64,000 bases of DNA, taken from assembly GCF_012726175.1 (NCBI RefSeq), contig NZ_JAASAD010000002.1, forward strand, positions 186,001 to 250,000, in the 5' to 3' direction. The notes under the pieces were generated by a model. It worked only from the letters and a program-made list of their open reading frames with translations. It did no database searches and was not told the DNA's origin. Origin of the DNA: Micromonospora sp. HNM0581 (GTDB taxonomy: Bacteria > Actinomycetota > Actinomycetes > Mycobacteriales > Micromonosporaceae). A program made the position numbers and the translations under genes. This document shows positions 39,166 through 48,046 of the stretch, in pieces. Every line of letters begins with the position of its first letter. Position 1 is the stretch's first letter.

Positions 39166-40614
39166 ATGGGCGTGACACGCCGCGCGAAGATCGTCTGTAC
39201 TCTTGGCCCTGCCACCTCGTCGCCCGAGCGCATCCGTGGGCTCGTCGAAGCCGGCATGAACGTGGCGAGGCTCAACTTCAGTCACGGTAGCCACGCCGAC
39301 CACGAGTCGGTCTACCGGCTCGTCCGGGAGGCGGCCGAGGCGGCGGGTCAGCCGGTGGCGATCCTGGCCGACCTCCAGGGGCCCAAGATCCGGCTGGGTC
39401 GGTTCGCCGACGGGCCGCACGAGTGGCGTACCGGCGACTCCGTGGTGATCACCGGTGACGACATCGTGGGTAGCAAGGAGCGGGTGTCCTGCACATACCG
39501 CAAGCTGCCCCAGGAGGTCAAGCCCGGTGACCGGCTGCTGATCGACGACGGTCGGGTCGCCGTCGAGGTCACCGACGTCACCGGCAACGACATTCGGGTG
39601 CTGGTCACCGAGGGTGGGCCGGTCAGCAACAACAAGGGTGTCTCGCTGCCCAACGTGGCGGTGAGCGTACCCGCCCTGTCGGAGAAGGACGCCGCTGACC
39701 TGCGCTTCGCGCTCGGCCTCGGTGTCGACCTGGTGGCCTTGTCCTTCGTCCGCTCCGCCGACGACATCAAGCTGTGCCACTCGATCATGAGTGAGGTCGG
39801 CGTGCACCGTCCGGTGCTCGCGAAGGTCGAGAAGCCGGAGGCGGTCGACCACCTGGAAGCGATCGTGCTGGCCTTCGACGGGGTCATGGTGGCCCGCGGC
39901 GACCTCGGCGTGGAACTGCCCCTCGACGAGGTGCCGTTGGTGCAGAAGCGCGCGGTGCAGTTGTGTCGGGAGAACGCCAAGCCGGTCATCGTGGCCACCC
40001 AGATGCTCGACTCCATGATCGAGAATTCGCGGCCGACCCGTGCCGAGGCATCCGACGTGGCTAACGCGGTCCTCGACGGTGCCGATGCCGTGATGCTCTC
40101 CGGCGAGACGAGCGTCGGCAAGTATCCGGTGCTCACGGTCAGCACCATGTCCAAGATCGTCAGCACCACCGAGGCCGGATCCATCCTGGTGCCCCGCCTT
40201 CAGCACGATCCACGCACGCACGGCGGTGCGCTCACCGTGGCGGCCTCGTCGATCGCCCGGGCCATCGGCGCCAAGGCGCTCGTCGCGTTCTCCCAGACCG
40301 GTGACACCGTGCGCCGACTCAGCCGACTGCACTGCGACCTGCCGCTGCTTGCCTTCACCCCGGTGCCCGAGGTGCGGGCGCAGCTCGCCCTCTCCTGGGG
40401 GGTGGAGACCTTCCTGATGCCGTTCGTGCAGCACACCGACGACATGTTCCGCCAGGTCGACCAGGCGCTGCTCGGGCTGAACCGGGGCAACCCCGGCGAC
40501 TACGTGGTGATCGTGGCGGGCAGCCCACCCGGCAGCCCGGGCTCGACGAACACGCTGCGGGTGCACCAGCTCGGCTCGCTCGTCGACGCCGCCACCGCGC
40601 GGGCCCTGCAGTGA
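39166..40614 (+). CDS. pyk: Pyruvate kinase
   Basis: Pyruvate kinase makes pyruvate and ATP from PEP and ADP. 482 residues from ATG 39166, or 480 from GTG 39172. Motifs: RRAKIVCTLGPATSSPERI, LNFSHGSHADH, LADLQGPKIRLGRF, the active-site LAKVEKPEAVDHLEAI, MVARGDLGVELP, and ATQMLDSMIENSRPTRAE. GGAGGAG lies 11 bases before the ATG, rather far, whereas a leaderless box fits the GTG. The stop overlaps the tesB start as GTGA. Confidence 0.96.
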   Translation: MGVTRRAKIVCTLGPATSSPERIRGLVEAGMNVARLNFSHGSHADHESVYRLVREAAEAAGQPVAILADLQGPKIRLGRFADGPHEWRTGDSVVITGDDIVGSKERVSCTYRKLPQEVKPGDRLLIDDGRVAVEVTDVTGNDIRVLVTEGGPVSNNKGVSLPNVAVSVPALSEKDAADLRFALGLGVDLVALSFVRSADDIKLCHSIMSEVGVHRPVLAKVEKPEAVDHLEAIVLAFDGVMVARGDLGVELPLDEVPLVQKRAVQLCRENAKPVIVATQMLDSMIENSRPTRAEASDVANAVLDGADAVMLSGETSVGKYPVLTVSTMSKIVSTTEAGSILVPRLQHDPRTHGGALTVAASSIARAIGAKALVAFSQTGDTVRRLSRLHCDLPLLAFTPVPEVRAQLALSWGVETFLMPFVQHTDDMFRQVDQALLGLNRGNPGDYVVIVAGSPPGSPGSTNTLRVHQLGSLVDAATARALQ

Positions 40615-41492
40615 CCGACGGCGTCCTTGTCGGTCAGGCCGCCGTCGACCATCTGCTGGAAGTGCTGGACCTGGCTCCGACCGGCGCCATGTCGTTTCGG
40701 GGAATGAGTCCGCCGGTCGGCCCGCAACGGGTGTACGGCGGCCAGGTCGCCGGTCAGGCCCTGGTGGCCGCCGGCCGCACCGTCGATCCGGAGCGGGTGG
40801 TCCACTCTCTGCACGGCTACTTCGTGCGTGCCGGTGATCCGGTCGAGTCGATCGAGTACGAGGTGGAGAACGTCCGCGACGGCCGCTCGTTCTCGGTGCG
40901 CCGATCGGTCGCGCTTCAGCACGGCGAGCCCATCTTCTTCATGTCCGCCTCGTTCCAGCGGCCGGAGGAAGGGCTCGATCATCACGCCCCCGTCCCGCCG
41001 GACGTGCCCGGGCCCGAGTCGGTGCCGACGATGAGCGACCGGCTGTCCCGGTACCCGGAGCGGCTGGGTATCTGGGGGCAGATTCCCCGGCCGATCGACG
41101 TACGCTACGTCGGTGAACCCGGGTGGGTGCGCCCCGGGGACCGTCCGGCGGACCCGCACCAGCGGGTGTGGATGCGTATCGACGGCAAGTTGCCCGATGA
41201 TCCGTTGCTGCATGCCTGCGCCCTGACCTACGCGTCAGACCTGACCCTGCTCGACTCGGTGCTCTCGGTGCACGGCGAGGTGTGGGGACCGGGTGGCGTG
41301 GTCGGCGCGAGCCTGGACCATGCCCTGTGGTTCCATCGGCCGTTCCGGGCCGACGAGTGGTTCCTCTACGACTGCTGGAGTCCGTCGGCCTCCGGAGCGC
41401 GGGGGCTGGCGACCGGCCGCATGTTCACCCTGTCCGGCAGTCAGATCGCCAGCGCCGTGCAGGAGGGCCTGCTGCGCCGCGTCGGCGACTAA
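40611..41492 (+). CDS. tesB: Acyl-CoA thioesterase II (TesB)
   Basis: A 293-residue double-hotdog thioesterase hydrolysing medium- and long-chain acyl-CoA. The first hotdog carries YGGQVAGQALVAAGRTVDPE and VHSLHGYFVRAGDP. The second carries HACALTYASDLTLLDSVLSV (active-site Asp) and SLDHALWFHRPFRADEWFLY, with the conserved Gln-containing tail LSGSQIASAVQEGLLR. It is translationally coupled to pyk by a 4-base overlap, the same order as I recall from M. tuberculosis. Confidence 0.94.
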   Translation: MTDGVLVGQAAVDHLLEVLDLAPTGAMSFRGMSPPVGPQRVYGGQVAGQALVAAGRTVDPERVVHSLHGYFVRAGDPVESIEYEVENVRDGRSFSVRRSVALQHGEPIFFMSASFQRPEEGLDHHAPVPPDVPGPESVPTMSDRLSRYPERLGIWGQIPRPIDVRYVGEPGWVRPGDRPADPHQRVWMRIDGKLPDDPLLHACALTYASDLTLLDSVLSVHGEVWGPGGVVGASLDHALWFHRPFRADEWFLYDCWSPSASGARGLATGRMFTLSGSQIASAVQEGLLRRVGD

Positions 41493-41526
41493 GGCGGTTG
41501 CCGGGATTGCGTTCAGTGGGCCGCCT

Positions 41527-41557
41527 GGTTAACGCCCGGGTACGGGACGGTTAACCT
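41527..41557 (+). promoter_or_regulatory. Two GGTTAAC boxes overlapping a leaderless -10 of the Rrf2 gene
   Basis: GGTTAAC occurs at 41527-41533 and 41549-41555, 22 bases apart (two helical turns). The second overlaps TAACCT (41552-41557), which is 7 bases before the ATG at 41565 and serves as a leaderless -10. The position suits an autorepressor. Confidence 0.45.
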
Positions 41558-41564
41558 GTCCGGC

Positions 41565-42026
41565 ATGCGTCTCTCAGCCCGGGTGGATTATGCCCTTCGC
41601 GCGGTTGCCGAACTGGCCTCGGTGACCGGGGTGGGGCGAGGTCGCCCGGTCACCGCCGACCAGATCGCACGGGCGCAACAGATTCCGCCGAAGTTCCTGG
41701 AGAGCATCCTGCTGCAACTGCGTCGTGCCGGGGTGGTGCAGGCTCAGCGCGGGCCGGAGGGCGGCTACTGGTTGGCCCGGCCGGCTGAGGAGATCTGCCT
41801 GGCCGAGGTGATCCGGGCGATCGACGGGCCGCTGGCCCACATCCGCGGCCAGCGGCCAGAACATCTCGGTTACCAGGGTGCAGCCCGTGCGTTGCAGGAG
41901 GTCTGGATCGCCCTGCGGGCCAGCGAACGGCAGATCCTCGAACTGGTCACCGTCGCCGACGTGGCCCGGGGTGATCTGCCGGAGCCGGTCAGCGAACTGG
42001 TTGCCGACCCGGGAGCCTGGAGCTGA
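41565..42026 (+). CDS. Rrf2-family transcriptional regulator without Fe-S cysteines
   Basis: A 153-residue Rrf2 regulator: MRLSARVDYALRAVAELAS starts the winged helix, recognition helix IPPKFLESILLQLRRAGVV, wing RGPEGGYWLARP. Only one Cys is present (about residue 78, EEICLAEV), so the three-Cys Fe-S ligand set of IscR/NsrR is missing; it is more like CymR-type members. It stands just upstream of a TauE/SafE permease on the same strand, hinting at a sulfur or organic anion signal, which is inference. Confidence 0.92.
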   Translation: MRLSARVDYALRAVAELASVTGVGRGRPVTADQIARAQQIPPKFLESILLQLRRAGVVQAQRGPEGGYWLARPAEEICLAEVIRAIDGPLAHIRGQRPEHLGYQGAARALQEVWIALRASERQILELVTVADVARGDLPEPVSELVADPGAWS

Positions 42027-42041
42027 CGGCACCTGGTGCCG
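42027..42041. repeat. 15-base perfect palindrome after the Rrf2 gene
   Basis: CGGCACC-T-GGTGCCG follows directly after the Rrf2 stop codon. With a 1-base centre it is more operator-like than terminator-like, and could control the permease gene downstream. Confidence 0.5.
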
Positions 42042-42169
42042 GTTCCGTCGTTGCGCCCGGCCGTGGCGCGGCTGTCGTCTCACTGACTGATCGTGGGCTT
42101 GACCGGAGGGCGACCGATGCCGCATTCTCGACCAAGTCGATAGGAGATGCCGCTTAATCGGGAGGCGTC

Positions 42170-43144
42170 GTGCGCAAGCTGCTCGTGATCGCGCTGGTGG
42201 GGCTCGCCGCGCAACTGGTCGATGGTTCCCTCGGCATGGCGTACGGGTTGACCTCCTCCACGCTGCTGCTCCTGGCCGGCGTCGCACCGGCAGCCGCCTC
42301 CGCCTCGGTGCACCTGGCCGAGATCGGCACCACCCTCGCCGCAGGCACGGCGCACTGGCGGTTCGGCAACGTCGACTGGCGGGTGGTGCGCCGTATCGCG
42401 TTGCCCGGCGCGCTCGGCGCGTTCGCCGGTGCCACCTTCCTCAGTGCGCTGTCCACCGAGTCGGCCGCACCATGGATGGCCGCGATCCTGTTCACGCTCG
42501 GCGCGTACCTGCTCATCCGGTTTTCCCGGCCGCTGCGCCGGAACCCGGCCGCAGGCCGACTGCGCGGGCGTTTCCTCGGCCCGCTCGGCCTCGTCGCCGG
42601 CTTCGTCGACGCCACCGGCGGTGGCGGATGGGGGCCGGTGGCCACCCCGGCGCTGCTGGTCAGCGGCCGGATGGAGCCGCGCAAGGTGATCGGCTCGGTG
42701 GACACCTCGGAGTTCGTCGTGGCGTCCGCTGCCAGCCTCGGCTTCCTGATCGGTCTGGGCACCGAGGGCTTCCTGCTGCCGATCGTGCTCGCGCTGCTCG
42801 CCGGTGGCCTGATCGCCGCTCCGGTAGCGGCCTGGCTGGTGCGTATCGTGCCGGCCCAACTGCTCGGCGCGGCGGTCGGCGGCGTGATCGTCCTGACGAA
42901 CGCCCGGGTCCTGATCCGCACGGTGGACCTCGGTGGCTCCCTGCCGGTGATCGTCTACCTGATGCTGGGCGCCGGATGGATCGCTGCCCTGACGCTTGCG
43001 GTTCGGGTGTTGCTGCGTACCCGCCGCGAGCGGGCCCTCGCCGCCGCCCTTGCGACGGACGACCTGCCGCCGACCTCCGCACCGGCCGACGTCCCGGTCG
43101 AGTCGGTGGGGGCGGGCGTGGCCGCCGGCACTGATCCCCGCTGA
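42170..43144 (+). CDS. TauE/SafE-family (TSUP) sulfite/organic anion exporter
   Basis: A 324-residue membrane protein with about eight helices in two repeats. The N-terminal GLAAQLVDGSLGMAYGLTSS and the second-half GLVAGFVDATGGGGWGPVAT are the paired family motifs. The TSUP family exports sulfite, sulfoacetate or related anions. GGGAGG precedes the GTG start; TTGACC near 42096 may be a -35. A charged Pro/Ala-rich C-terminal tail of about 40 residues is cytoplasmic. The Rrf2 gene 143 bases upstream may regulate it. Confidence 0.88.
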   Translation: MRKLLVIALVGLAAQLVDGSLGMAYGLTSSTLLLLAGVAPAAASASVHLAEIGTTLAAGTAHWRFGNVDWRVVRRIALPGALGAFAGATFLSALSTESAAPWMAAILFTLGAYLLIRFSRPLRRNPAAGRLRGRFLGPLGLVAGFVDATGGGGWGPVATPALLVSGRMEPRKVIGSVDTSEFVVASAASLGFLIGLGTEGFLLPIVLALLAGGLIAAPVAAWLVRIVPAQLLGAAVGGVIVLTNARVLIRTVDLGGSLPVIVYLMLGAGWIAALTLAVRVLLRTRRERALAAALATDDLPPTSAPADVPVESVGAGVAAGTDPR

Positions 43145-43217
43145 CCACGAGGTGGTTGTCCCTGACGCGCCGGGTGGACGGCCACGATCCCGCGATCGAC
43201 GCAGTTGCCGTGGGGGA

Positions 43218-44531
43218 TCACGTCTCTCGGCGTACGGCTGCCGCGCCCGCTGAGATCAGCGTCCACGCCTCGTCGACATGTGCCCGAGTGGTCTGCGGGG
43301 CGCCGACGGACAGCCGCAGGGTGTGTCGTCCGTCGACCCGGGTGTGGGTCAGGTAGACCCGGCCGGAGGCGTTCACCGCCGCCAACAGCCGCTCGTTCGG
43401 TTCGTCCGGGCCGCGCAGCCGGAAACAGACGAGCGCGTACGGGTGCTCGGCGACCAGCTCGAACCGCTCGTCGGCGCGGACCCGCGCGGCGAACCCGGCG
43501 GCCAGCGACACCCCTGCACGGATGTGCTCGCGCAGTCCCTCGACGCCGTACCAACGCAGCACGAACCACAGTTTCAGGGCGCGGAACCGCCGGCCCAGCG
43601 GCACCTGCCAGTCCCGGTAGTCGATCACCGCACCGGATTCGCTCGCCGCGTTGCGCAGGTACTCCGGCAGCACCGTCAACGCCTCGACCAGTTCACCGGC
43701 GTCAGCCACCCAGAACGCGTCGCAGTCGAAGCCGGTGAGCAGCCACTTGTGCGGATCGAAACAGTACGAGTCGGCGTACTCCAGGCCCGCGTGGCCGAAC
43801 CGCAGCTCCGGGCAGACCGCCGCCGCGCCCGCGTACGCGGCGTCGACGTGCAGGAAGACACCGTGCTCGGCGCAGACCGGGCCGATCTCCGGCAGCGGGT
43901 CCACCGCCGTGGTGGACGTGGTGCCGACGGTGGCCACCACCAGGGCGGGGACCACCCCGGCAGCCCGGTCCGCCTCGATCGCGGCACGCAGTGCCACCGG
44001 CGACATCGCCCGGGTCACCGGATCCGCCTCGATCAGGCGTACTCCGTCGGCACCCAGTCCCGCGATCCGGGCGGCCTTCTCCACCGACGAGTGTGCCTCC
44101 GTCGAGGCGTACACCCGGTAGCGGCGGTCCACGCCGACCTGGCGCCACCGCCCGTCGGCGGCGCGGTGCAGCGCGACCAGGGTGGCCACCAGGGTGGCTG
44201 AGGAGGCCGAGTCCTGGATGACGCCGCCGCCGCTGCCGGCGGAGCGGAACCGGGCCGGCAGGTCCAGTAGGTCGGCGAGCCAGTCGAGCAGTGCCGTCTC
44301 CAACTCGGTGCAGGCTGGCCCGGTGGCCCAGAGCATGCCCTGTACGCCCAGCCCGGCACTCACCAGGTCGCCGAGCACGCTCGGGCCCGAGGTGTTGGCC
44401 GGGAAGAAGCCGAAGAAGCCTGGATGCTGCCAGTGGGTGAGCCCGGGCGTGACCAGTTTGTTCAGGTCGGCGAGGACTGCCTCGATCGGCTCACCTCGGG
44501 CGGGTGGCCCGGCCGGCAGCCGTGCGGCCAC
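43218..44531 (-). pseudogene. PLP-dependent aromatic amino acid decarboxylase, 5'-truncated
   Basis: Group II decarboxylase related to aromatic L-amino acid (DOPA/tryptophan) decarboxylases. PLP-site segments are intact: FLHVDAAYAGAAAVCPE and CFDPHKWLLTGFDCDAFWV with the Schiff-base Lys. However, the frame begins at RLPAGPPARGEPIEAVLADL, about 50-60 residues into the family, and the domain-swapping N-terminal helices are missing. The open frame farther upstream is unrelated Gly/Arg-rich sequence ending in a stop. GTG 44531 has no good ribosome binding site. On the other strand at the same place lies a broken cellulose-binding-domain gene, so this is a rearrangement scar. It may be inactive. 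Confidence 0.75.
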
Positions 44532-44689
44532 CGCACCGGGCGGCCCTGCTCGCCGCGGCCACTGCCACTGCGGTAGTTGCCGCCGGCGTGTTGACCACCC
44601 TCACCGCCTCGGTCGCCGCCGCCGGCTGTCGCGTCGGCTACCGCGTCACCAACCGCCGCACCCGAGCTTTTTCCTTGGCGACGGCATGA
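44504..44689 (+). pseudogene. Remnant of a secreted protein gene: signal peptide plus first strand of a CBM2
   Basis: The plus-strand frame from GTG 44504 encodes a signal peptide (hydrophobic ALLAAATATAVVAAGVLTTL, cleavage near ASVAAA), then GCRVGYRVTN. That string is how family 2 carbohydrate-binding modules begin, with the disulfide Cys first. After VTN the homology stops and a stop codon follows within 12 codons (44687-44689). The full domain would need about 100 residues. The start region overlaps antisense to the truncated decarboxylase. This is a fragment of a cellulase/chitinase-like gene. Confidence 0.6.
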
Positions 44690-44720
44690 CCACGCCACCC
44701 ACTCCCGGTATCCACCTACG

Positions 44721-44782
44721 TTGATCGGCGGACCGACCAAGCGGTAGACAGTTGACCGGCGCACCGACCAAGCGGTAGACAG
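44721..44782. repeat. Two tandem 31-bp repeats, each promoter-like
   Basis: Copies at 44721-44751 and 44752-44782 differ at two positions. Each contains TTGAYC, an 18-base spacer and TAGACA on the plus strand, resembling -35 and -10 boxes. The surrounding gap of 44690-45012 holds no gene that I can support. Confidence 0.75.
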
Positions 44783-44790
44783 AGGAAAAG

Positions 44791-44835
44791 GCACCGGGCC
44801 GCAATCGCGGAATCCGCACAACTGCGGCCCGGTGC
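44791..44835 (-). terminator. 13-bp hairpin with U-tract on the minus strand
   Basis: GCACCGGGCCGCA (44791-44803) pairs perfectly with TGCGGCCCGGTGC (44823-44835); the loop holds a second small stem (GCGG/CCGC). Read on the minus strand the stem is followed by CTTTTCC, a Rho-independent signature. It could end the transcript of the luciferase-like gene, although it is about 180 bases after that stop. Confidence 0.6.
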
Positions 44836-45012
44836 CCCACACCGCGGCACCCCCGACCCGTCCCGACCGAGGAGTGCCGTACCACCACCGGATACCAAGC
44901 TAGGCGGGCTCCGCGTCGCGAGGGTGACGCTGCCGTGAAGATCGTGTTTCGCGATGCCCGGAGGTGCTGTGACCTGGGCCACCGTGCTCCCGGTCCGTCG
45001 CGGTCCACCGCG

Positions 45013-46017
45013 TCAGCGCCGTAGGCCGCCGGCCACCTCGGTCGCGATCAACTCGAACGAACGCATCCGGTCGGCGACGTCGTACACGAACGAGGTCAAC
45101 ATCAGCTCGTCCGCGCCGGTGCTGGCCAGCAGCTCGTCCAACTGCCGGCGTACCGTCTGCGGTGAACCGCTCGCCTGACCCTGCCGACGTTGTGCCAGGA
45201 ACTCCCGCTCGAGATCGGTGTACGGGTACGCCGCCGCCTCTTCTGGTGTCGCGAGGGGCTCCGGCCGCCCCGACCGCAACCGCAGGAACGACAACCCGGC
45301 CGGCCCGGCCAGCCACTCGGCATGCTCGTCGGACTCCGCACACACCGCGTTCACCGCAACCATCGCGTACGGCCGCTCCAGCCAGCGCGACGGGCGGAAA
45401 CTCTGCCGGTACAGCGCCAGCGCCGGCAACGTGCTCCGTGCGCTGAAGTGATGCGCGAAGGAGAACGGCAGGCCGAGCGCGCCAGCCAACTGGGCACTGA
45501 ACCCGCTCGAACCCAACAACCACACCGCCGGGCGCTGCCCACGCCCCGGGTTCGCGGTGATCCGACCCGTCGCCGTCTCGTCGAAGTACCCCATCAGATC
45601 CTTCAGTTCCTGGGGGAAACCCTCGGCCGACAGGCCCTCCATCGTCCGGCGCAGCGCCAACGCGGTCACCTGATCGGTGCCCGGAGCACGGCCGATGCCC
45701 AGGTCGATGCGCCCCGGATGCAGCGCTTCCAGGGTGCCGAACTGCTCGGCTACCACCAGCGGCGCGTGGTTGGGCAGCATCACCCCACCCGAACCGAGCC
45801 GGATGTCGGTGGTGTGTGCGGCCAGGTGCGCGATGAGCACCGCCGGCGCCGAGGACGCGATAGCCGGCATGTTGTGGTGCTCGGCCACCCAGAACCGGTG
45901 GTAGCCCAGCTCGTCGGTGCGCCGCGCCAGCTCGGTGGTGTGCCGCAACGCCTCACCGGCGCAGGCACCGGCGGCAACGGGGGCGAGGTCGAGGACAGAC
46001 AACGGAACGTCGATCAC
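45013..46017 (-). CDS. Luciferase-like (LLM-class) flavin-dependent oxidoreductase
   Basis: A 334-residue TIM-barrel flavoprotein of the bacterial luciferase superfamily, group of the MsnO8/YhbW type. Segments: [53 protein letters not shown] and the FMN phosphate loop [12 protein letters not shown]. It uses reduced FMN supplied by a reductase; substrate unknown. I choose the GTG at 46017 ([13 protein letters not shown] matches the family start); TTG 46077 overlapping the Lrp stop is the alternative. It follows the Lrp gene on the same strand. Confidence 0.9.
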   Translation of the reverse strand: MIDVPLSVLDLAPVAAGACAGEALRHTTELARRTDELGYHRFWVAEHHNMPAIASSAPAVLIAHLAAHTTDIRLGSGGVMLPNHAPLVVAEQFGTLEALHPGRIDLGIGRAPGTDQVTALALRRTMEGLSAEGFPQELKDLMGYFDETATGRITANPGRGQRPAVWLLGSSGFSAQLAGALGLPFSFAHHFSARSTLPALALYRQSFRPSRWLERPYAMVAVNAVCAESDEHAEWLAGPAGLSFLRLRSGRPEPLATPEEAAAYPYTDLEREFLAQRRQGQASGSPQTVRRQLDELLASTGADELMLTSFVYDVADRMRSFELIATEVAGGLRR

Positions 46018-46073
46018 ACGGCTTCCCAACCCGGTGTACGCCGGTTCTGTTCCCGCACCGGCCGGCGACGTGA

Positions 46074-46553
46074 TCAACCCGACCCGCGAGCCTGCTCGAA
46101 GATCAGGCTGGTCTGGGTGTGCTGCACCGCCGGATCCACCGCCAGATGATCCAGCACGAAATCGCGCAACGCCTCTGCCGAGGCCGCCCGCACGTGCAGC
46201 ACGTAATCCTCCGCGCCGGCCACGTGGAACACCGACACCACCCCCGGCAGACGTACCGAACGGGCCCGGAACGCGTCCACCGCCGCCCGCGCGTGCTCGG
46301 TCAGCCGTACCGACACCAGCGCCTGCAACGGCAACCCCAACGCCGCCGGATGCACCTCGGCGTGGAAGCCCCGGATCGCCCCGGACTCCCGCAACGCGCG
46401 GGTGCGCGCCAGGCAGGTCGACGGTGCCACCCCCACCCGTTCGGCCAGGGCATTGTTCGGTAGCCGACCGTCACCGGCCAGCTCGGTCAGGATGGCCCGG
46501 TCGGTGTCGTCGAGGGCCTTGAAGGGCCGAACATCGTTCGATGCGAGGGGCAT
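46074..46553 (-). CDS. Lrp/AsnC-family transcriptional regulator
   Basis: A 159-residue regulator with the N-terminal HTH ([40 protein letters not shown]) and the C-terminal RAM ligand domain ([20 protein letters not shown]). It is divergent from a Cys/Met PLP lyase gene, with a 14-base palindrome between. Lrp regulators next to such lyases usually sense an amino acid and control the lyase. ATG 46553 has GGAG upstream; the longer frame is basic, low-complexity and rejected. Confidence 0.92.
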   Translation of the reverse strand: MPLASNDVRPFKALDDTDRAILTELAGDGRLPNNALAERVGVAPSTCLARTRALRESGAIRGFHAEVHPAALGLPLQALVSVRLTEHARAAVDAFRARSVRLPGVVSVFHVAGAEDYVLHVRAASAEALRDFVLDHLAVDPAVQHTQTSLIFEQARGSG

Positions 46554-46594
46554 GCCGGCATTCTCCGCCGAACACCTCCGGCAGCGAAAGCGAT

Positions 46595-46608
46595 TATTGC
46601 GAACAATA
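46595..46608. promoter_or_regulatory. Lrp-type palindrome overlapping the lyase -10
   Basis: TATTG-CGAA-CAATA is a perfect 5-base-arm palindrome in a locally AT-rich patch. TATTCT (46607-46612) overlaps its right end and may be the -10 of the lyase gene. The position between divergent genes fits an Lrp/AsnC operator. Confidence 0.6.
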
Positions 46609-46654
46609 TTCTGAAGTATTGCCTCAGCGGGGTGAGATGTTCGATTCTTTCGCC

Positions 46655-47812
46655 ATGACGACGGTGGACACCCGAGCCGTACACGCCGGCCGCGACGACC
46701 TCGCCGCCCTCGGCGTACACGTGCCGCCGATCGACCTGTCCACCACGAACCCACTGCCCTCGGTCGACGCCGGCGGCGACGCCTACGAAACCCTCGCCAC
46801 CGGCGGCACGCTCCCGACCGGCGGCAGCGCCGTCTACCAACGGCTGTGGAACCCGACCGTGGCCCGCTTCGAAACCGCCCTCGCCGAACTGGAGGGCACC
46901 GAGGAAGCCGTCGCCTACGCCAGCGGCATGGCCGCCCTCACCGCAGCTGTCCTCGCCGCCACCCACGACGGCCGTCGGCACCTGGTCGGGGTCCGACCCC
47001 TCTACGGCGGCACCGACCACGTGCTCGCCACCGGACTGCTCGGCACCGAGGTCACCTGGGCCCACCCCCACACCGTCGCTGCCGCCGTCCGCCCCGACAC
47101 CGCCCTGGTGATCGCCGAGACGCCCGCCAACCCGACCCTCGACCTGATCGACATCACCGCCCTCGCCGACGCCGCCGGCGAGGTTCCCCTGCTGATCGAC
47201 AACACCGTCGCCACCCCGGTACTGCAGCAGCCCACCCGCCACGGTGCCCGGCTGGTGCTGCACAGCGCCACCAAGAGCATCGGTGGTCACGGCGACGTCC
47301 TCGCCGGCGTGATCGCGTGTGACACGGAGTGGGCCGGTCGGTTGCGCCAGATCCGGGCGCTCACCGGCGCGATCCTGCACCCTCTCGGGGCGTACCTGCT
47401 GCACCGCGGCCTCCAGACACTGCCGCTGCGGGTGCGCGCCCAGCAGGCCGGCGCGGAGAAACTCGCCCGCTGGCTCGCCGGTCACCCGGCCGTGCTGCGG
47501 GTCCACCACCCCACCGTGAACGACCCCGCCGGGCTCGTCGGCCGGCAGATGTCCGGGCCCGGCAGCCTCCTCGCCTTCGAGGTACGCGGCGGCGCACCCG
47601 CCGCCGCAGCGGTCGCCGACGCCTGCCGGCTGATCACCCATGCCGTCTCACTCGGTGGCGTCGACACGCTCATTCAGCACCCGGCGTCGCTGACCCACCG
47701 CCCCGTCGAGACGGAGGCCAAACCCGACGGTGGACTGTTGCGCCTCTCCGTCGGCCTGGAGGACCCGGAGGATCTACGCGCCGACCTGGCGAACGCACTC
47801 GCCGCGAACTGA
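46655..47812 (+). CDS. Cys/Met metabolism PLP lyase (cystathionine/methionine gamma-lyase family)
   Basis: A 385-residue fold-type I enzyme acting on sulfur amino acids. The PLP lysine is in LHSATKSIGGHGDVLAG. Other motifs are YASGMAALTAAVLA, RPLYGGTDHVLA, ETPANPTLDLIDI and the substrate-binding LGGVDTLIQHPASLTH. Whether it is a cystathionine gamma-lyase, a gamma-synthase or a methionine gamma-lyase cannot be settled. The start is ATG 46655; ATG 46637 in frame is also possible. The divergent Lrp gene is its likely regulator. Confidence 0.9.
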   Translation: MTTVDTRAVHAGRDDLAALGVHVPPIDLSTTNPLPSVDAGGDAYETLATGGTLPTGGSAVYQRLWNPTVARFETALAELEGTEEAVAYASGMAALTAAVLAATHDGRRHLVGVRPLYGGTDHVLATGLLGTEVTWAHPHTVAAAVRPDTALVIAETPANPTLDLIDITALADAAGEVPLLIDNTVATPVLQQPTRHGARLVLHSATKSIGGHGDVLAGVIACDTEWAGRLRQIRALTGAILHPLGAYLLHRGLQTLPLRVRAQQAGAEKLARWLAGHPAVLRVHHPTVNDPAGLVGRQMSGPGSLLAFEVRGGAPAAAAVADACRLITHAVSLGGVDTLIQHPASLTHRPVETEAKPDGGLLRLSVGLEDPEDLRADLANALAAN

Positions 47813-47882
47813 TCCCGCGAGTTGTCCTGCCGAATTGCGGGAGGACTCACACCGCCGTCATCGGACCCATGTAGGGCGGAAG

Positions 47883-47965
47883 TGCCGGGAGCGGGATTCG
47901 AACCCGCAAGCCCTTTCGGGCAGAAGTGTTTGAGACTTCCGTGTATGCCGTTCCACCATCCCGGC
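47883..47965 (-). tRNA. tRNA-Leu (anticodon CAA)
   Basis: The minus strand folds as a class II tRNA: acceptor arms GCCGGGA (5' end at 47965) and TCCCGGC with discriminator A; anticodon stem GAAGT/ACTTC around loop CTCAAAC, giving anticodon CAA; a long variable arm GCCCGAAAGGGC; T arm GCGGGTTCGAATCCCGC. The 83-base gene reads UUG codons. The 3' CCA is not encoded. Confidence 0.95.
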
Positions 47966-48046
47966 GGGTGGGGCTTACTGTACCCGACTACGCTCGTGCG
48001 GGAGCATGGGTGGTAGCCGTGCCGGAAACGATGGTGGGAGTGGCTC

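Noticed and set aside
41565..42026. Fe-S sensing Rrf2 regulator (NsrR/IscR-like)
   Set aside because: Only one cysteine is present, so the cluster ligands are missing.
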